Source of the DNA: Cloeon dipterum
Lineage: Eukaryota; Arthropoda; Insecta; Ephemeroptera; Baetidae
Assembly (NCBI RefSeq): GCF_949628265.1
Contig: NC_088790.1
Coordinates: 2,794,545 to 2,858,544 of the forward strand
Direction: 5' to 3'
Length of the DNA: 64,000 bases
Part shown: piece by piece, positions 12,001 through 21,177 of the stretch
How positions within the stretch are numbered: position 1 is the stretch's first letter
Layout: every line of letters begins with the position of its first letter
Program-made: the position numbers and the translations under genes
The notes under the pieces: generated by a model
Databases searched by the model: none
What the model was told of the DNA's origin: nothing
The model's input: only the letters and a program-made list of their open reading frames with translations

Positions 12001-13348
12001 TCGATTCCTCAGGGTCGAATTAGGGAAAGAATCCGAAACAAACGTTAATTTGGCAGTTATTGGTATTAAAAAGTGTCACAAGTACGCCAGTGACCAATCT
12101 GGACCAAAGCTGGACTTTTCGCTTGACTCGCTTACGCTGTGGCGCTACTGTCTCGATTCCAATTCTCTGATTGGTCATCGGCGTTCTTGGCCAATGAGAT
12201 GGTGGGATTGAGTCACGTGACAACTGCTGTTGTTTCTGGATGTCAGCAGATGTCTCTACTGTCGCCTGATCTAGCTGTAGCTTTCTTCCCAGACACTTTC
12301 GAACGCGAATTTCTCGGTTGTTTTATTTACCGCGCGGTCATGGTTTCGACTTACGTTGTAGATCAACTCGTGCGCTTTCGTTTGACACCAAATTGAGACG
12401 CGGATGGCTACTGTAATTTTGACCTGCGCGTCGGTCTGCTAGCCGCGCGACTCTAAATAAAAAGACCTCTCAGAAATCGACTTGCACCTTGCACCGTCAA
12501 AAATGAAATTCCAGTCGCATGTTTCATAACCTCATTAAACACAGAAGCATGTTGTCTCACGCTTTTAACACTCCCAACTCGAATTGAAGGAAGAAAAATA
12601 AACATTTTCCTCCAACAGAGGGCGATGACACCACCGACGAAACATTTGGCGACATCGACCCTGGCAACCGAGTGGCCACCATGTCGAGATACCCTTCTGA
12701 GCCGTACCCCACCCCTGCAGGACAAGTGTTTCCAGTCACAGCGATTGTCGGCGCTAAAGTAGACTGCGAGGTGTCAGGCTGGTCTGACTGGTCGGCGTGC
12801 ACGGCAACTTGCGGAAAAGGGTGGAAAAACAAGTGGAGGAAAATTAAGGTACTTGATAATCATAATTTGTTCGGTATAATAATAAAAATAAATACTAGGT
12901 GCACCCAAAAAACGGTGGGAAACCCTGTCCGAAGAGACTCCTGAAGAGGAGAAAGTGCAAAGAACGCTCCTGCGGTAAGATTCTATAATTAAAAGTTAAA
13001 GATTTAAGCCATGGTCGTGATTAGATGGTGGAGACGACGAGGAAAATCCCGAAGACACTCAGCCAACATGGGGAGAGGCCCTGATCAGGCCACTAGAAGG
13101 CAAGTAGACCAAATTGATCTGAATTATTTTCAATAAAAATTGCTCTATTACTTTCAGGGAGCCCAACTGGAGGTGGAGACTGCAAACTCTCCCAGTGGAG
13201 CCCATGGTCGCCATGCTCCCAGTCGTGCGGCGCGAACGCTATGGAGCAGAGGACGAGAAATGTGGTTTCGTCTCCGTGGGGCAACGGACTCATGTGCGGC
13301 CCCCGACTGCAGAGGCGTCCCTGCGCCTTGCTGCCATGCCCACGTTAA
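6020..13348 (+). CDS. F-spondin (SPON1-like): reeler, spondin, five TSP1 repeats and a Kunitz domain
   Basis: A secreted extracellular-matrix adhesion protein. Coding exons are 6020-6206, 7675-7927, 8552-8696, 8759-8965, 9027-9150, 9200-9330, 9386-9602, 9793-9964 (or from 9790), 10754-10979, 11115-11316, 11378-11548, 12619-12848, 12899-12974, 13025-13099 and 13158-13348. All phases join, giving 868 residues. In order: signal peptide (CWLLLALCLFTLQSGVLS), reeler domain (exons 1-3), spondin domain (CCACDEAKYEVTFEG, HPKDFPTNGW, SPDWIVGVSGLELC, PWDAGTDSGVSY), TSP1 repeats with WSDWSSCSASCGRG, WSQWSSCSVTCGRG and WSEWGPCSVSCGQG, a Kunitz domain (CQLEKEVGPCRGYYPRW ... CQQFVFGGCRGNRNNF), then two more TSP1 repeats. 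Vertebrate SPON1 has six TSP1 repeats and no Kunitz domain; insect relatives such as fat-spondin carry one, as far as I recall. Introns 8 (9965-10753) and 14 (13100-13157) start with GC rather than GT. Confidence 0.93.
7302..7319. repeat. (TC)9 microsatellite in F-spondin intron 1
   Basis: An uninterrupted TC dinucleotide run. Confidence 0.9.
7926..8437. mobile_element. Foldback (MITE-like) element 1, at the start of F-spondin intron 2
   Basis: Two arms of about 230 bp (about 7926-8164 and 8207-8437) are inverted copies around a spacer of about 40 bp. Matching internal blocks include GAGCACACCAA, GGTCGAATTAGGTA, CGCCAAAACAATAT and GTGCGCATGCGT. The right outer end reads, inverted, as GTGTTTGAATCC then CCAATAGATGGCG, the same as foldback element 2. 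The left end is more diverged (GTATTCAAACC...GATGG) and begins at the 5' splice site of exon 2. There is no coding capacity. It is a non-autonomous DNA-transposon-like element by structure. Confidence 0.75.
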
Positions 13349-14533
13349 TCTAGGGAGCCCACACAATCTTACACAAACAAAAAATACTCCCTACTTAGCC
13401 ACTAGTGAATTTTGGACTTAACTTTTTTTTACTTTCTAGTGAGATGCATTTAACCTTCGCAAGCACACAACATTAACAGTGTAATATTATAAGTAATGAT
13501 TGTACCCAGTTACAACAAAATATATATAATAGTATTGATTTAATTTCGTGGATAAATTATTTTACGCACACAAACCTTTAAATTTACGAATCAAAGAGAA
13601 AAGGAACTGACAGCAACTTGGCGCGGAAATAGATTATATAGATACTTACCTTGGATAATTTAGGTTGAATGCTGCTTCTTTGGAATTTTTTAAAACAGTT
13701 TGGAGAGATAAATGACATAATATTTTAAATATTTTATCACCGCGAATTTGAAAAAATCTTGAAAGCGTGTAAATCGATGATCTACATCTATGTATGTACA
13801 TATATGTAATTATACCAAAACACGCGAGTCATACATATCTTTGTCATTGCCAATGAATGCAAATAAAATAAAAAGAAGTCGAATTTTAATTTTGTTGGAC
13901 TTTCCAAAGACAACTTGCTGAGAACGAAGATGAAAGGGAAAATGTGGAGTGGAGTGAAGTGAAGGATCTGATCTCTGATCACTTTTGACACTTTTCCACA
14001 TGTTTTTCGTCTGTTTACAAAATAAACCACTCCTGCGCATGCGCCTTGCGCCTCCAGTACGACTCTCAGACTCCAGTATCCTTATCCTTCATCGAGCCTC
14101 CGTGCAAGTTACGTGCAAGATATTTGGCGCGCTACGAACGACAACCGGCTGATCGTTCTCGCTCGCCCTGCACTCGCCAGTCGTCACCAGCACGTCCATC
14201 ACTCGTATTTTCGTTGGAATTCAGTTTAAAATCTCAGAAATCGTTGACTGACAGGATAGAAAGTAGAAATAGCGTTTCAGAGGAACCACAGCCTGACTGA
14301 CAAGGTGCGTTACGTTTGGAATCGTAAGATTTTTGTGTCATCACCGTGAAATCTCATGCAAAAATTCGTTATAAAATTCGGTGTTGAACATATTTGTGCA
14401 ACAATTCTTTCAATCTTACATGTTACTACGTGTCTTTTTGCCCTGTTATGTAGTTAATAACAATTAATCTATTTTCATATATGTATTCTAACACGTCCAA
14501 AATTTAAATTCGTTGTGTTTTGCAGTCTGCAGA
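13349..14533. other. Intergenic region between F-spondin and POC1, with POC1 5' UTR
   Basis: An AT-rich stretch. A probable non-coding first exon of POC1 ends at the donor AAG/GTGCGT at 14304, and the next acceptor CAG ends at 14525, nine bases before the ATG. The sequence around 14040-14200 is more GC-rich and is a likely promoter-proximal region. No other gene was seen. Confidence 0.4.
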
Positions 14534-17164
14534 ATGAATCTCTCAGATCCAGCTGTTGAGCGACAACTACAAGGACACAAGTCCAAAATCACCTGCATTA
14601 CCTTCAACCCTCGTTACCCAGCAATCGCCTCTGGAGACCTGGGCAACAACATCCTCGTTTGGAACCCGAAGAAATGGGGAAACTCTCTCAAGTGTGTTAT
14701 AATTTAAACAAACTTTAACAATTTTACACACATCATGTACATGGCAGGTTTGAAGGACACAAAGGCTGCATCAATGACCTCAACTTCTCCCCGACGGTCA
14801 ACCTGCTGGCCTCAGCCTCTTCGGACCGCATGGTTCGTCTGTGGGTGCCGACCTACAGCGGCGGCTTCTCTGAATTCATGGCCCACTCCTCGGGCGTTCG
14901 GTCTGTCCATTTCTCGCCTGACGGTGAACTCTTGGCCACTGCTTCTGAAGACAAGTCGGTGAAATTGTGGCAGACTGACGGCAAGAGGCGCTTTATTTCC
15001 TCCATGTCTCACCACACAAACTGGGTGCGTTGTGCCAGATTCTCGCCCAATGGCCTCCTCATCGGATCGTGCTCGGATGACAGCTCGGCCATCATCTGGG
15101 ATTTCAGGTAAATTTATTTATGAGAAGGAGGTATTTTTACTCAATAATTTCAAATTGTGTAGGGATGAGAAAAAGTCTGTCGAGGTAGTGCAGGGAATGG
15201 ACTCTGCGCCCCACCACCTGGCCTTCAGTCCTGTCCGCGAGACAACCTTTGCTCTGGCATATCCCACTGGACACGTCCGAGTCTTCGATATCAGGATGCC
15301 TCAGGAGCTGCTGCAGAGTTACAAAGCTCACGACAAAGCCGTCCACCAGCTGTCTTTCCATCCGTCAGGAAACTACATCCTTTCGGCACATGACGATGGA
15401 CAAATCAAGGTGAATTGCATTCAAATACGCTCTGTTTTGATATTAAAATTTTATATTTTGCAGATGCTGGATCTGTTGGAAGGTAGGCCAATCTATACCA
15501 TGTCCCTCCACAAGGGTGCCGCCACCTGCGTTGCTTTCTCACCAAGTGGAAAACTGTTTGCGTCTGCTGGGGCTGACCGTCAGGTTGTCATCTGGAAGAT
15601 TGGCAACGAGGAAAAGCCTGTTGTTAGTCCTCTGGCTAGCGGAACTGGATGGAAAAAACCGACTGATACAAATTCAAAGGTAAATTATTTTAAGGGAGAC
15701 CTGGAAATATGAAAATTTAATGTTTTTGCGTTATCATGAAGAAAATTTTACAAATCCACTCCTTATCTTCCCATGTTAAAAAATTGGCAAAGTTTCAGCG
15801 TAAAACCTGAGCAATTGACGCGTTTTGTCTTGGGTTGGCGTATTTTTTAGTCGAAAAACAGAATTAAAAAAAATACATAGAACCAAAAATGTTAAAATAG
15901 CGCAGATTTTGGGGGCTTCGACTGCGGTGGAGGCGAGCGGTGGTTGCTAAGGGGCCTAAAAGACGGAGAACTCCATGGCGAATTTAACCAACTTCGTTAT
16001 TTATTTATTATAGGACCCACAGGAGCCGAGCAATTAATTTTTGAAGTCAACAAAACGCGATTTTGTGACATTTCAAACTTTGGTGTTTGGAACCCAGGTG
16101 GGTCCGTATGGGCCAGACGGCACCGATTTTGGTACTAATCGACGCCCCTCAGTGAGACGCGATCGCCCGTGTGCGTTTTTTATTCAAAATGTACTCATTA
16201 TTCGAATTTTCACGATTTATCTTTCAGCTGAATTTCTGAAAAATTTGAAATGACAAAATTCAAAAAAGAGTTCTTAATCGATGCGAAAATTGTCTGGGAA
16301 TTTTTTTAAGACCGAATACGAGCAGATCTGATATAAATCCTAGGAGGAGAAAGATTTTTAGGTTTGAAAAACTTGATATTTTTGCACTTCCTCCAGAGGA
16401 ACATGGGAAATAAAAAACGCGATTTTTTACAAATACAGCAAAATTGAAGGGGTTTACTGACTCCATCGAACGCAAAAATACCTGTGCCGGTTTAGGAACC
16501 GATTTTCAGATCTTTTGCACTGATAGATAAATTAATTAATTCGGTTTTGCGGCTTTGCTCAACGCGACACTTTCATAAGCGAAAATGGATAATTTTTGTT
16601 AAAATTCAGCCGTTTGTCCGGTCGTGGACCACGACCCCTCATCGGACTGGTCTCGTTTGGCGTTTCGACCTGGGGTACCCTTACGACCGTTTTCAGGGTG
16701 CCCCGACCTGAGATCCGCTCCCAGGCCGAATTTAGATGCATTTTCAGTAATCGTTAATTTCCAGCACGTTTGTCATGCTCGACCGGAGTTTGGGCCCTGG
16801 TCGTCTTTTTTTTTGTTTTTTTCGGCGCCGTTGCTTCTTTGACAAATTCTCATATTTTTATCTAACTCTACCCTAAGTTAATGAGTAAAAAATCCTTCTT
16901 TTGGGTTTAATTCTAAATTCCATCTCTATTTAGACGTCTACCAAAACTGTCGAAAAGAGAGCGAGCTCGCCTGACATGAGCCGAATCAAAGACTTGGAAG
17001 CCAGGGTGAAGAAGCTGGAGTTGCTGTTGCAGGTGTCCCCAAGATGCAACCAAGGAGACATTGAAAATGTAAATCCTTTGAGTCCTGGCGATTTGGAGAA
17101 TCGAGTTGCGTGCCTTGAGGAGAGGCTGACCTTTGACGATTCAATTGAGGCTGGCTATGATTAG
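14534..17164 (+). CDS. POC1: POC1 centriolar WD40 protein
   Basis: POC1 is a core centriole and basal-body protein needed for centriole stability and ciliogenesis. Coding exons are 14534-14691, 14748-15107, 15163-15409, 15464-15679 and 16934-17164 (403 residues, phases 2, 2, 0, 0). The N-terminal ~300 residues are a seven-bladed WD40 propeller; repeats begin GHKSKITCITFNPR, GHKGCINDLNFSPT and AHSSGVRSVHFSPDG, and end in words such as DNNILVW-like, DRMVRLW, DKSVKLW, DSSAIIWDFR and DRQVVIW. The last exon encodes a C-terminal coiled-coil (MSRIKDLEARVKKLELLL), the hallmark that separates POC1 from other WD40 proteins. A start at 14513 is excluded because the acceptor CAG lies between it and 14534. 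The 1.25 kb last intron carries a dispersed repeat. Confidence 0.93.
16555..16720 (-). repeat. Dispersed repeat family F, copy in POC1 intron
   Basis: Read on the minus strand, this segment (CCGATGAGGGGTCGTGGTC followed by a GAATTTTAACAAAAA block) matches about 33860-34035 in the glutamate receptor gene on the plus strand. Both contain an upstream GGTCGAAAC/CAGGTCGGGGTAC-like block. Confidence 0.5.
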
Positions 17165-18007
17165 TTTGGGGGTACTGCAGTACCTAAATGAGTAACTCCT
17201 GTGCATTTATTTACAAACATTCATAGATTAAGATTACTGAAAAATTTTAAAATGTTTACTTTTAACACCCCTCTTACTTAAAAAAATAGCTTGTAGAGAC
17301 GGAGATTATGAATACTCCAAGAAAATTTATTGCTTAGGAATAGGAGAAAAGAAAAAAGAAGAATGATATTGAAATGTCAGTTTTTATATTTGCATGGAAG
17401 AAATTAGACTGATCATCTTCAAAAATTTCTTTAAAATCCTCCGGCCTTTGTAAATAAATGGAATAGTCTGAAAATTTTGATAACACGATTTTTTAGGATA
17501 AATGAAAAAATAAATTTGATATTGAATAAACTATCATGCATAATTTATAAAAATACCAGAGCGAGAGTTGGAGACCTGATATAGAGATAAACGATCTCAG
17601 AAAAGTCTAAGAACGCATTTTCCTCTTTTAAATGCCTTTGTTCTGCTACCGATATTTAGGAATCTTGCAGCTTATAGGTTTCAATGATTATAAATCTTTT
17701 TTGCTGCAATTACACATTACACTAAAATATCGGTTGCAGGACAAAGTCATTAACATGAGAGGCAAAGACGCGTTTGGTGACTGTTCTGAGAGTGCTTATC
17801 TCTATACTGAGAATATAGACAGAAAATATTCGTAGACCAAGGTGGCTTGTTACAAGGATATTGTTATCACACAACAACAACTCCTGTCAGAGGTTTCACT
17901 AAAGCCACTAGTTCATTTTATTTCAAAGTTAAGCCAGTTAAGCCACTTTTTTACTGATGCAAAACGGTTTCAATTAAAGTACAACTTTGGCAAAATCTGA
18001 ATTGCAA
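17165..18007. other. Intergenic region between POC1 and TDP1
   Basis: An AT-rich spacer with POC1 3' UTR at its left end (no canonical AATAAA within 250 bases of the stop) and the presumed TDP1 promoter at its right end. Open frames here are short and show no recognisable protein similarity. Confidence 0.4.
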
Positions 18008-21000
18008 ATGGCAAAAGATGAGTGCAGCTTTGGCAGAAAATGTTACCGGCTCAATCCGATTCATTTCAGGGAATACTCTCATGCTCACTGTAAGTGCTTG
18101 AAATAAATAAAATTTTAAAATAATTTAAGTAATTTTCTCTTTCTACAGTGAATGATTTAATAGAGCAACTCGGATTAAACACTGGGAGCGACAGTTTCGA
18201 AATTCCCAGCAGCTTCAAAACGGAACTCTCGCACGATGTCATTAAACAACAAGTTGGTGTTGTTTTGTCCGTTAAAAAACACAAGGCGATGGCTTCTGAT
18301 TATGCTGGTTAGTTGTATATTTTGTTAAATAAATTAAAGTTATTAAATCTCAAACAATTTAGCTTCTGTGTCTGGCCAATCTTCAGCTGCTGGGAGTAGT
18401 TCGTCGCACAGTCGTGCCAAAGAAGCAAAACCTGCTGACAATAAGAAGTCGAGTGTTTTATCAAAATGGGAAAATGCGGCTCCTTTTCACTTCTTCATGA
18501 CAGTTGTTCCAAACATTCCTCAAACACTAGAAGAACGCCTTAGCATCAGTTTGGCCGGTTTGTTGGGTTTTAATCTTGAAATAAAACAATTAAATGATCC
18601 CATTTCAGATCTGTACGATGAAAGCTTGGGAGAAATTGAGGAGTCCCTGCAAATTAACTTCATGATTGACGTTAATTTTCTAATGAAAAATTTGGCTGTG
18701 TCGAAATGCTTGTAAGAATTTGCCTATTTTATTCGAATTAATTTTTAAATAGTAATTTTAATCCCAGAGACAAGCCTTTGCTGGCTTTGTACGAAACAAG
18801 CAACGTTGAAGACCTGAAGAGTCGGAAAAACATGATCAAAGCTGTCTGTGTGAAGCCGAAATCTATGTTTGGTCATCATCATACGTAAGAAAACTAGGCG
18901 TCAGGGTAGAAACCCCCTTTATAACAAATAATAAATTTGCAGAAAAATGTCAATATTTCTCTACAAAGACAAAAGTATCAGGGTAGTTGTGTCAACAGCT
19001 AATCTTATAGAAGAAGACTGGAACGACTACTCCCAAGGGTATGTGAAAAAAAACAAATTCCTTCCTTACCTTAACTGTCACCGACCTTCCTCTGGTCACG
19101 TGACCTGAGGAATGTTTTTATGCGATTTTGCCGGTGCCCGTCAATTTCGCCTCCTCGACGGTCAGAAAAACTTAAATTTTGAAAAAAAAAACTGTTTTGT
19201 AATCAGGGTGTGGATATCACCATCTTGCCCACCAGCGCCGGACAAGAGCAAGGGCGAGTCTTGCTCAGGATTCAGGTCGGCTTTGGCATCGTACCTCGGA
19301 GCATACAAACTGAAAGATTTGGAAAAATGGATTCAACTTGTTCGCGGAGCTGATTTTTCTGAAGTCAAGTAATGTGTTGATATACATTTTTTTTAAAATT
19401 CGAAATTTAAAACAACTGAAATTCGACAGGGTGTGTTTAGTTGCTTCCGTCCCTTCAACTGGAAGCAGCGAAGTGAGACAGTGGGGCCTTGGTCGAGTCA
19501 AGTCGCTGCTGCAAAAGTTCGTCAGGGCCGAAGCTGTTGAACCGAACTGGCCCCTGGTGGTGCAGTGCTCTTCTATAGGCTCGCTGGGCAGCATGCCTTC
19601 TGACTGGCTTGAAAGCCAACTCAAGGTTGCCATGCTGGGCAGTGCCGCAAATGCGCAATCCAAAACTCCGCTTAAAATGGTAATTATTTTTTTAAATTAT
19701 TTTTTAGGGTCTTTTCTTGTTATATATTTATATTTTTTAGACATACTGTTTTTTTAGGAATATCAAAATCAATTGCAGATTTAATGTAATGAAGTTTTAC
19801 CGGAAAATCAGGGTGAAATCTGAAGAAACGGGCCTCTCAGCGTTAGTTGGGTGTTTCTGCACGAAAATGCTGGAGGTCACCCCTGTGGTGAGATGAAATC
19901 ATCAGAACCGGTAAGAAATTTAACCCTCCTGGCGTCAGAGTACCCTCAAGCGATCATTAGTATTAAATTTACATTTGGTAATGTGTTTTACCGACGCCTG
20001 ATGTCAATTATGTGAACACCGAGAAGCCCGTTTCTTCAGATTTCACTGATTTTCCGTACAAAATCCAATTTTTTTCCTGCGATTATTTTGAACAAAAATG
20101 AAAAACGTTAGAAAAAAAATGTCAATAATTTTCGTTTTTGTGGGTTTTACGGGACATTTTTGGAGAACTTTGAGAATGTGATGACTCATTTTTTAAAATT
20201 GTTGTCAAGCCCGATCTAATGAACACCAAATTTAAAGTCATCCATTAAGGTCAAAGGTCACCAAATCTCATTAAAAAATTTCCGGGTGTTTTTTTCAATT
20301 TTTAACATTTTAAAAATCCGAAACGCCTTTATAAAGTGGTCTCAGGGTACGTGTGAACTTGTGTGAAATTTTCTTGGAGCTTTCCGGCCTTGTTTTTTAA
20401 ATTCGAAATTTAGAAATAACAAAATTTTTGAATTTTTGATAATGTTGTAATCGCTAAATCTCCAATTCTAAGCGTCAGACATGCAAAAACTGCCCACCAT
20501 TCGACTTAGCTTGACTTCCCCTAGTGAGCTGAATAGTTTTTGGGGTTCTCCCCCATCACTCAACCCCTACTGGCCATAATTTCATCTTAAACTATGCCGA
20601 AACCATGAATTTCGTTCTTTTGGACATTCCCTGCCTTTATTTTCAGGTCTATCCGTGCCTTAAAGATGTGAAGGACAGCTTGTCAGGTGGGGGTTGTCTT
20701 CCGTACTCGTTCGCCACCCACCGCAACCAAACCTGGCTGACGGAGTTCGTGCACAAGTGGCGCGCAGACGGCAGGAAGAGAAGCCGCGCAATGCCGCACA
20801 TCAAAACCTACTGCCGACTCTCTCCCGACTGGAAGAAAGCAGCGTGGTTCCTGCTGACCAGTTCCAACCTGTCCAAGGCCGCGTGGGGCCGCAGCACGCA
20901 TCAGGGTAAAGGCCAGAATATTTTATCCTACGAAGCAGGCGTTTTATTCATCCCGCAACTGATGGTGAGAGTGAAATCATCTTTTAAGGGCCTTTTTATA

Positions 21001-21149
21001 AATATTTTTTTCAGATTCAGAAAAATCATTTCGACATCTCCCATTTGGCGTCGCAGGAAGGCGAGAAATTGCCTTTCCCGTTTGATTTGCCGCCTGTGAA
21101 GTACGAGTCGTCCGACAAACTGTGGGTCGCAGAGTATATGGTCCAGTAG
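18008..21149 (+). CDS. TDP1: Tyrosyl-DNA phosphodiesterase 1 with N-terminal PBZ zinc finger
   Basis: TDP1 (glaikit in flies) hydrolyses 3'-phosphotyrosyl bonds left by trapped topoisomerase I. Coding exons are 18008-18089, 18149-18307, 18363-18711, 18768-18884, 18943-19038, 19207-19368, 19430-19679, 20647-20964 and 21015-21149 (555 residues, all phases consistent). Both phospholipase-D-like catalytic motifs are intact: HTK near residues 235-237 with the TANL asparagine near 256, and HIKTYCRL at 456-463 with TSSNLSKAAWG (asparagine near 479). The first ~25 residues form a PBZ finger, C-x5-C-x6-H-x5-H (ECSFGRKCYRLNPIHFREYSH), a poly(ADP-ribose)-binding module known from APLF and CHFR and absent from human TDP1. 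Residues ~80-105 are a Ser-rich linker. Intron 7 (19680-20646) is filled by a dispersed repeat. The start at 18008 places the finger at the extreme N-terminus. Confidence 0.95.
19905..20010. repeat. Family D fragment in TDP1 intron 7
   Basis: The words CCTGGCGTCAGAGTACC and AAGCGATCATTAGT followed by GACGCCTGATG resemble one arm of the foldback element at 30505-30895 (CCTGGCGTCAGGGTAGCC, GAGCGATCGGTAGCC, GACGCCTGGCG). Confidence 0.5.
20150..20575 (-). repeat. Dispersed repeat family A, copy with DR1 site
   Basis: About 420 bp that matches 59195-59640 in inverted orientation: GATCTAATGAACACCAAATT, AAGGTCAAAGGTCACC, CATTCGACTTAGCTTGACTT and GAGCTGAATAGTTTTTGGGG all have counterparts there. It contains AGGTCAAAGGTCA (20248-20260), a perfect direct repeat with one-base spacing. 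Confidence 0.65.
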
Positions 21150-21171
21150 GAATAATTTTTTATTAAGTTGA

Positions 21172-21177
21172 AATAAA
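21172..21177 (+). terminator. TDP1 polyadenylation signal AATAAA
   Basis: A canonical signal 23 bases past the TDP1 stop codon. Confidence 0.7.

Noticed and set aside
17632-17835. 67-codon plus-strand frame before TDP1
   Set aside because: No similarity to TDP1 or other families. The TDP1 frame starts cleanly at 18008 with the PBZ finger.
19338-19757. 139-codon plus-strand frame in TDP1
   Set aside because: It contains the true TDP1 exon 19430-19679 but runs through both flanking introns; only the spliced part is coding.
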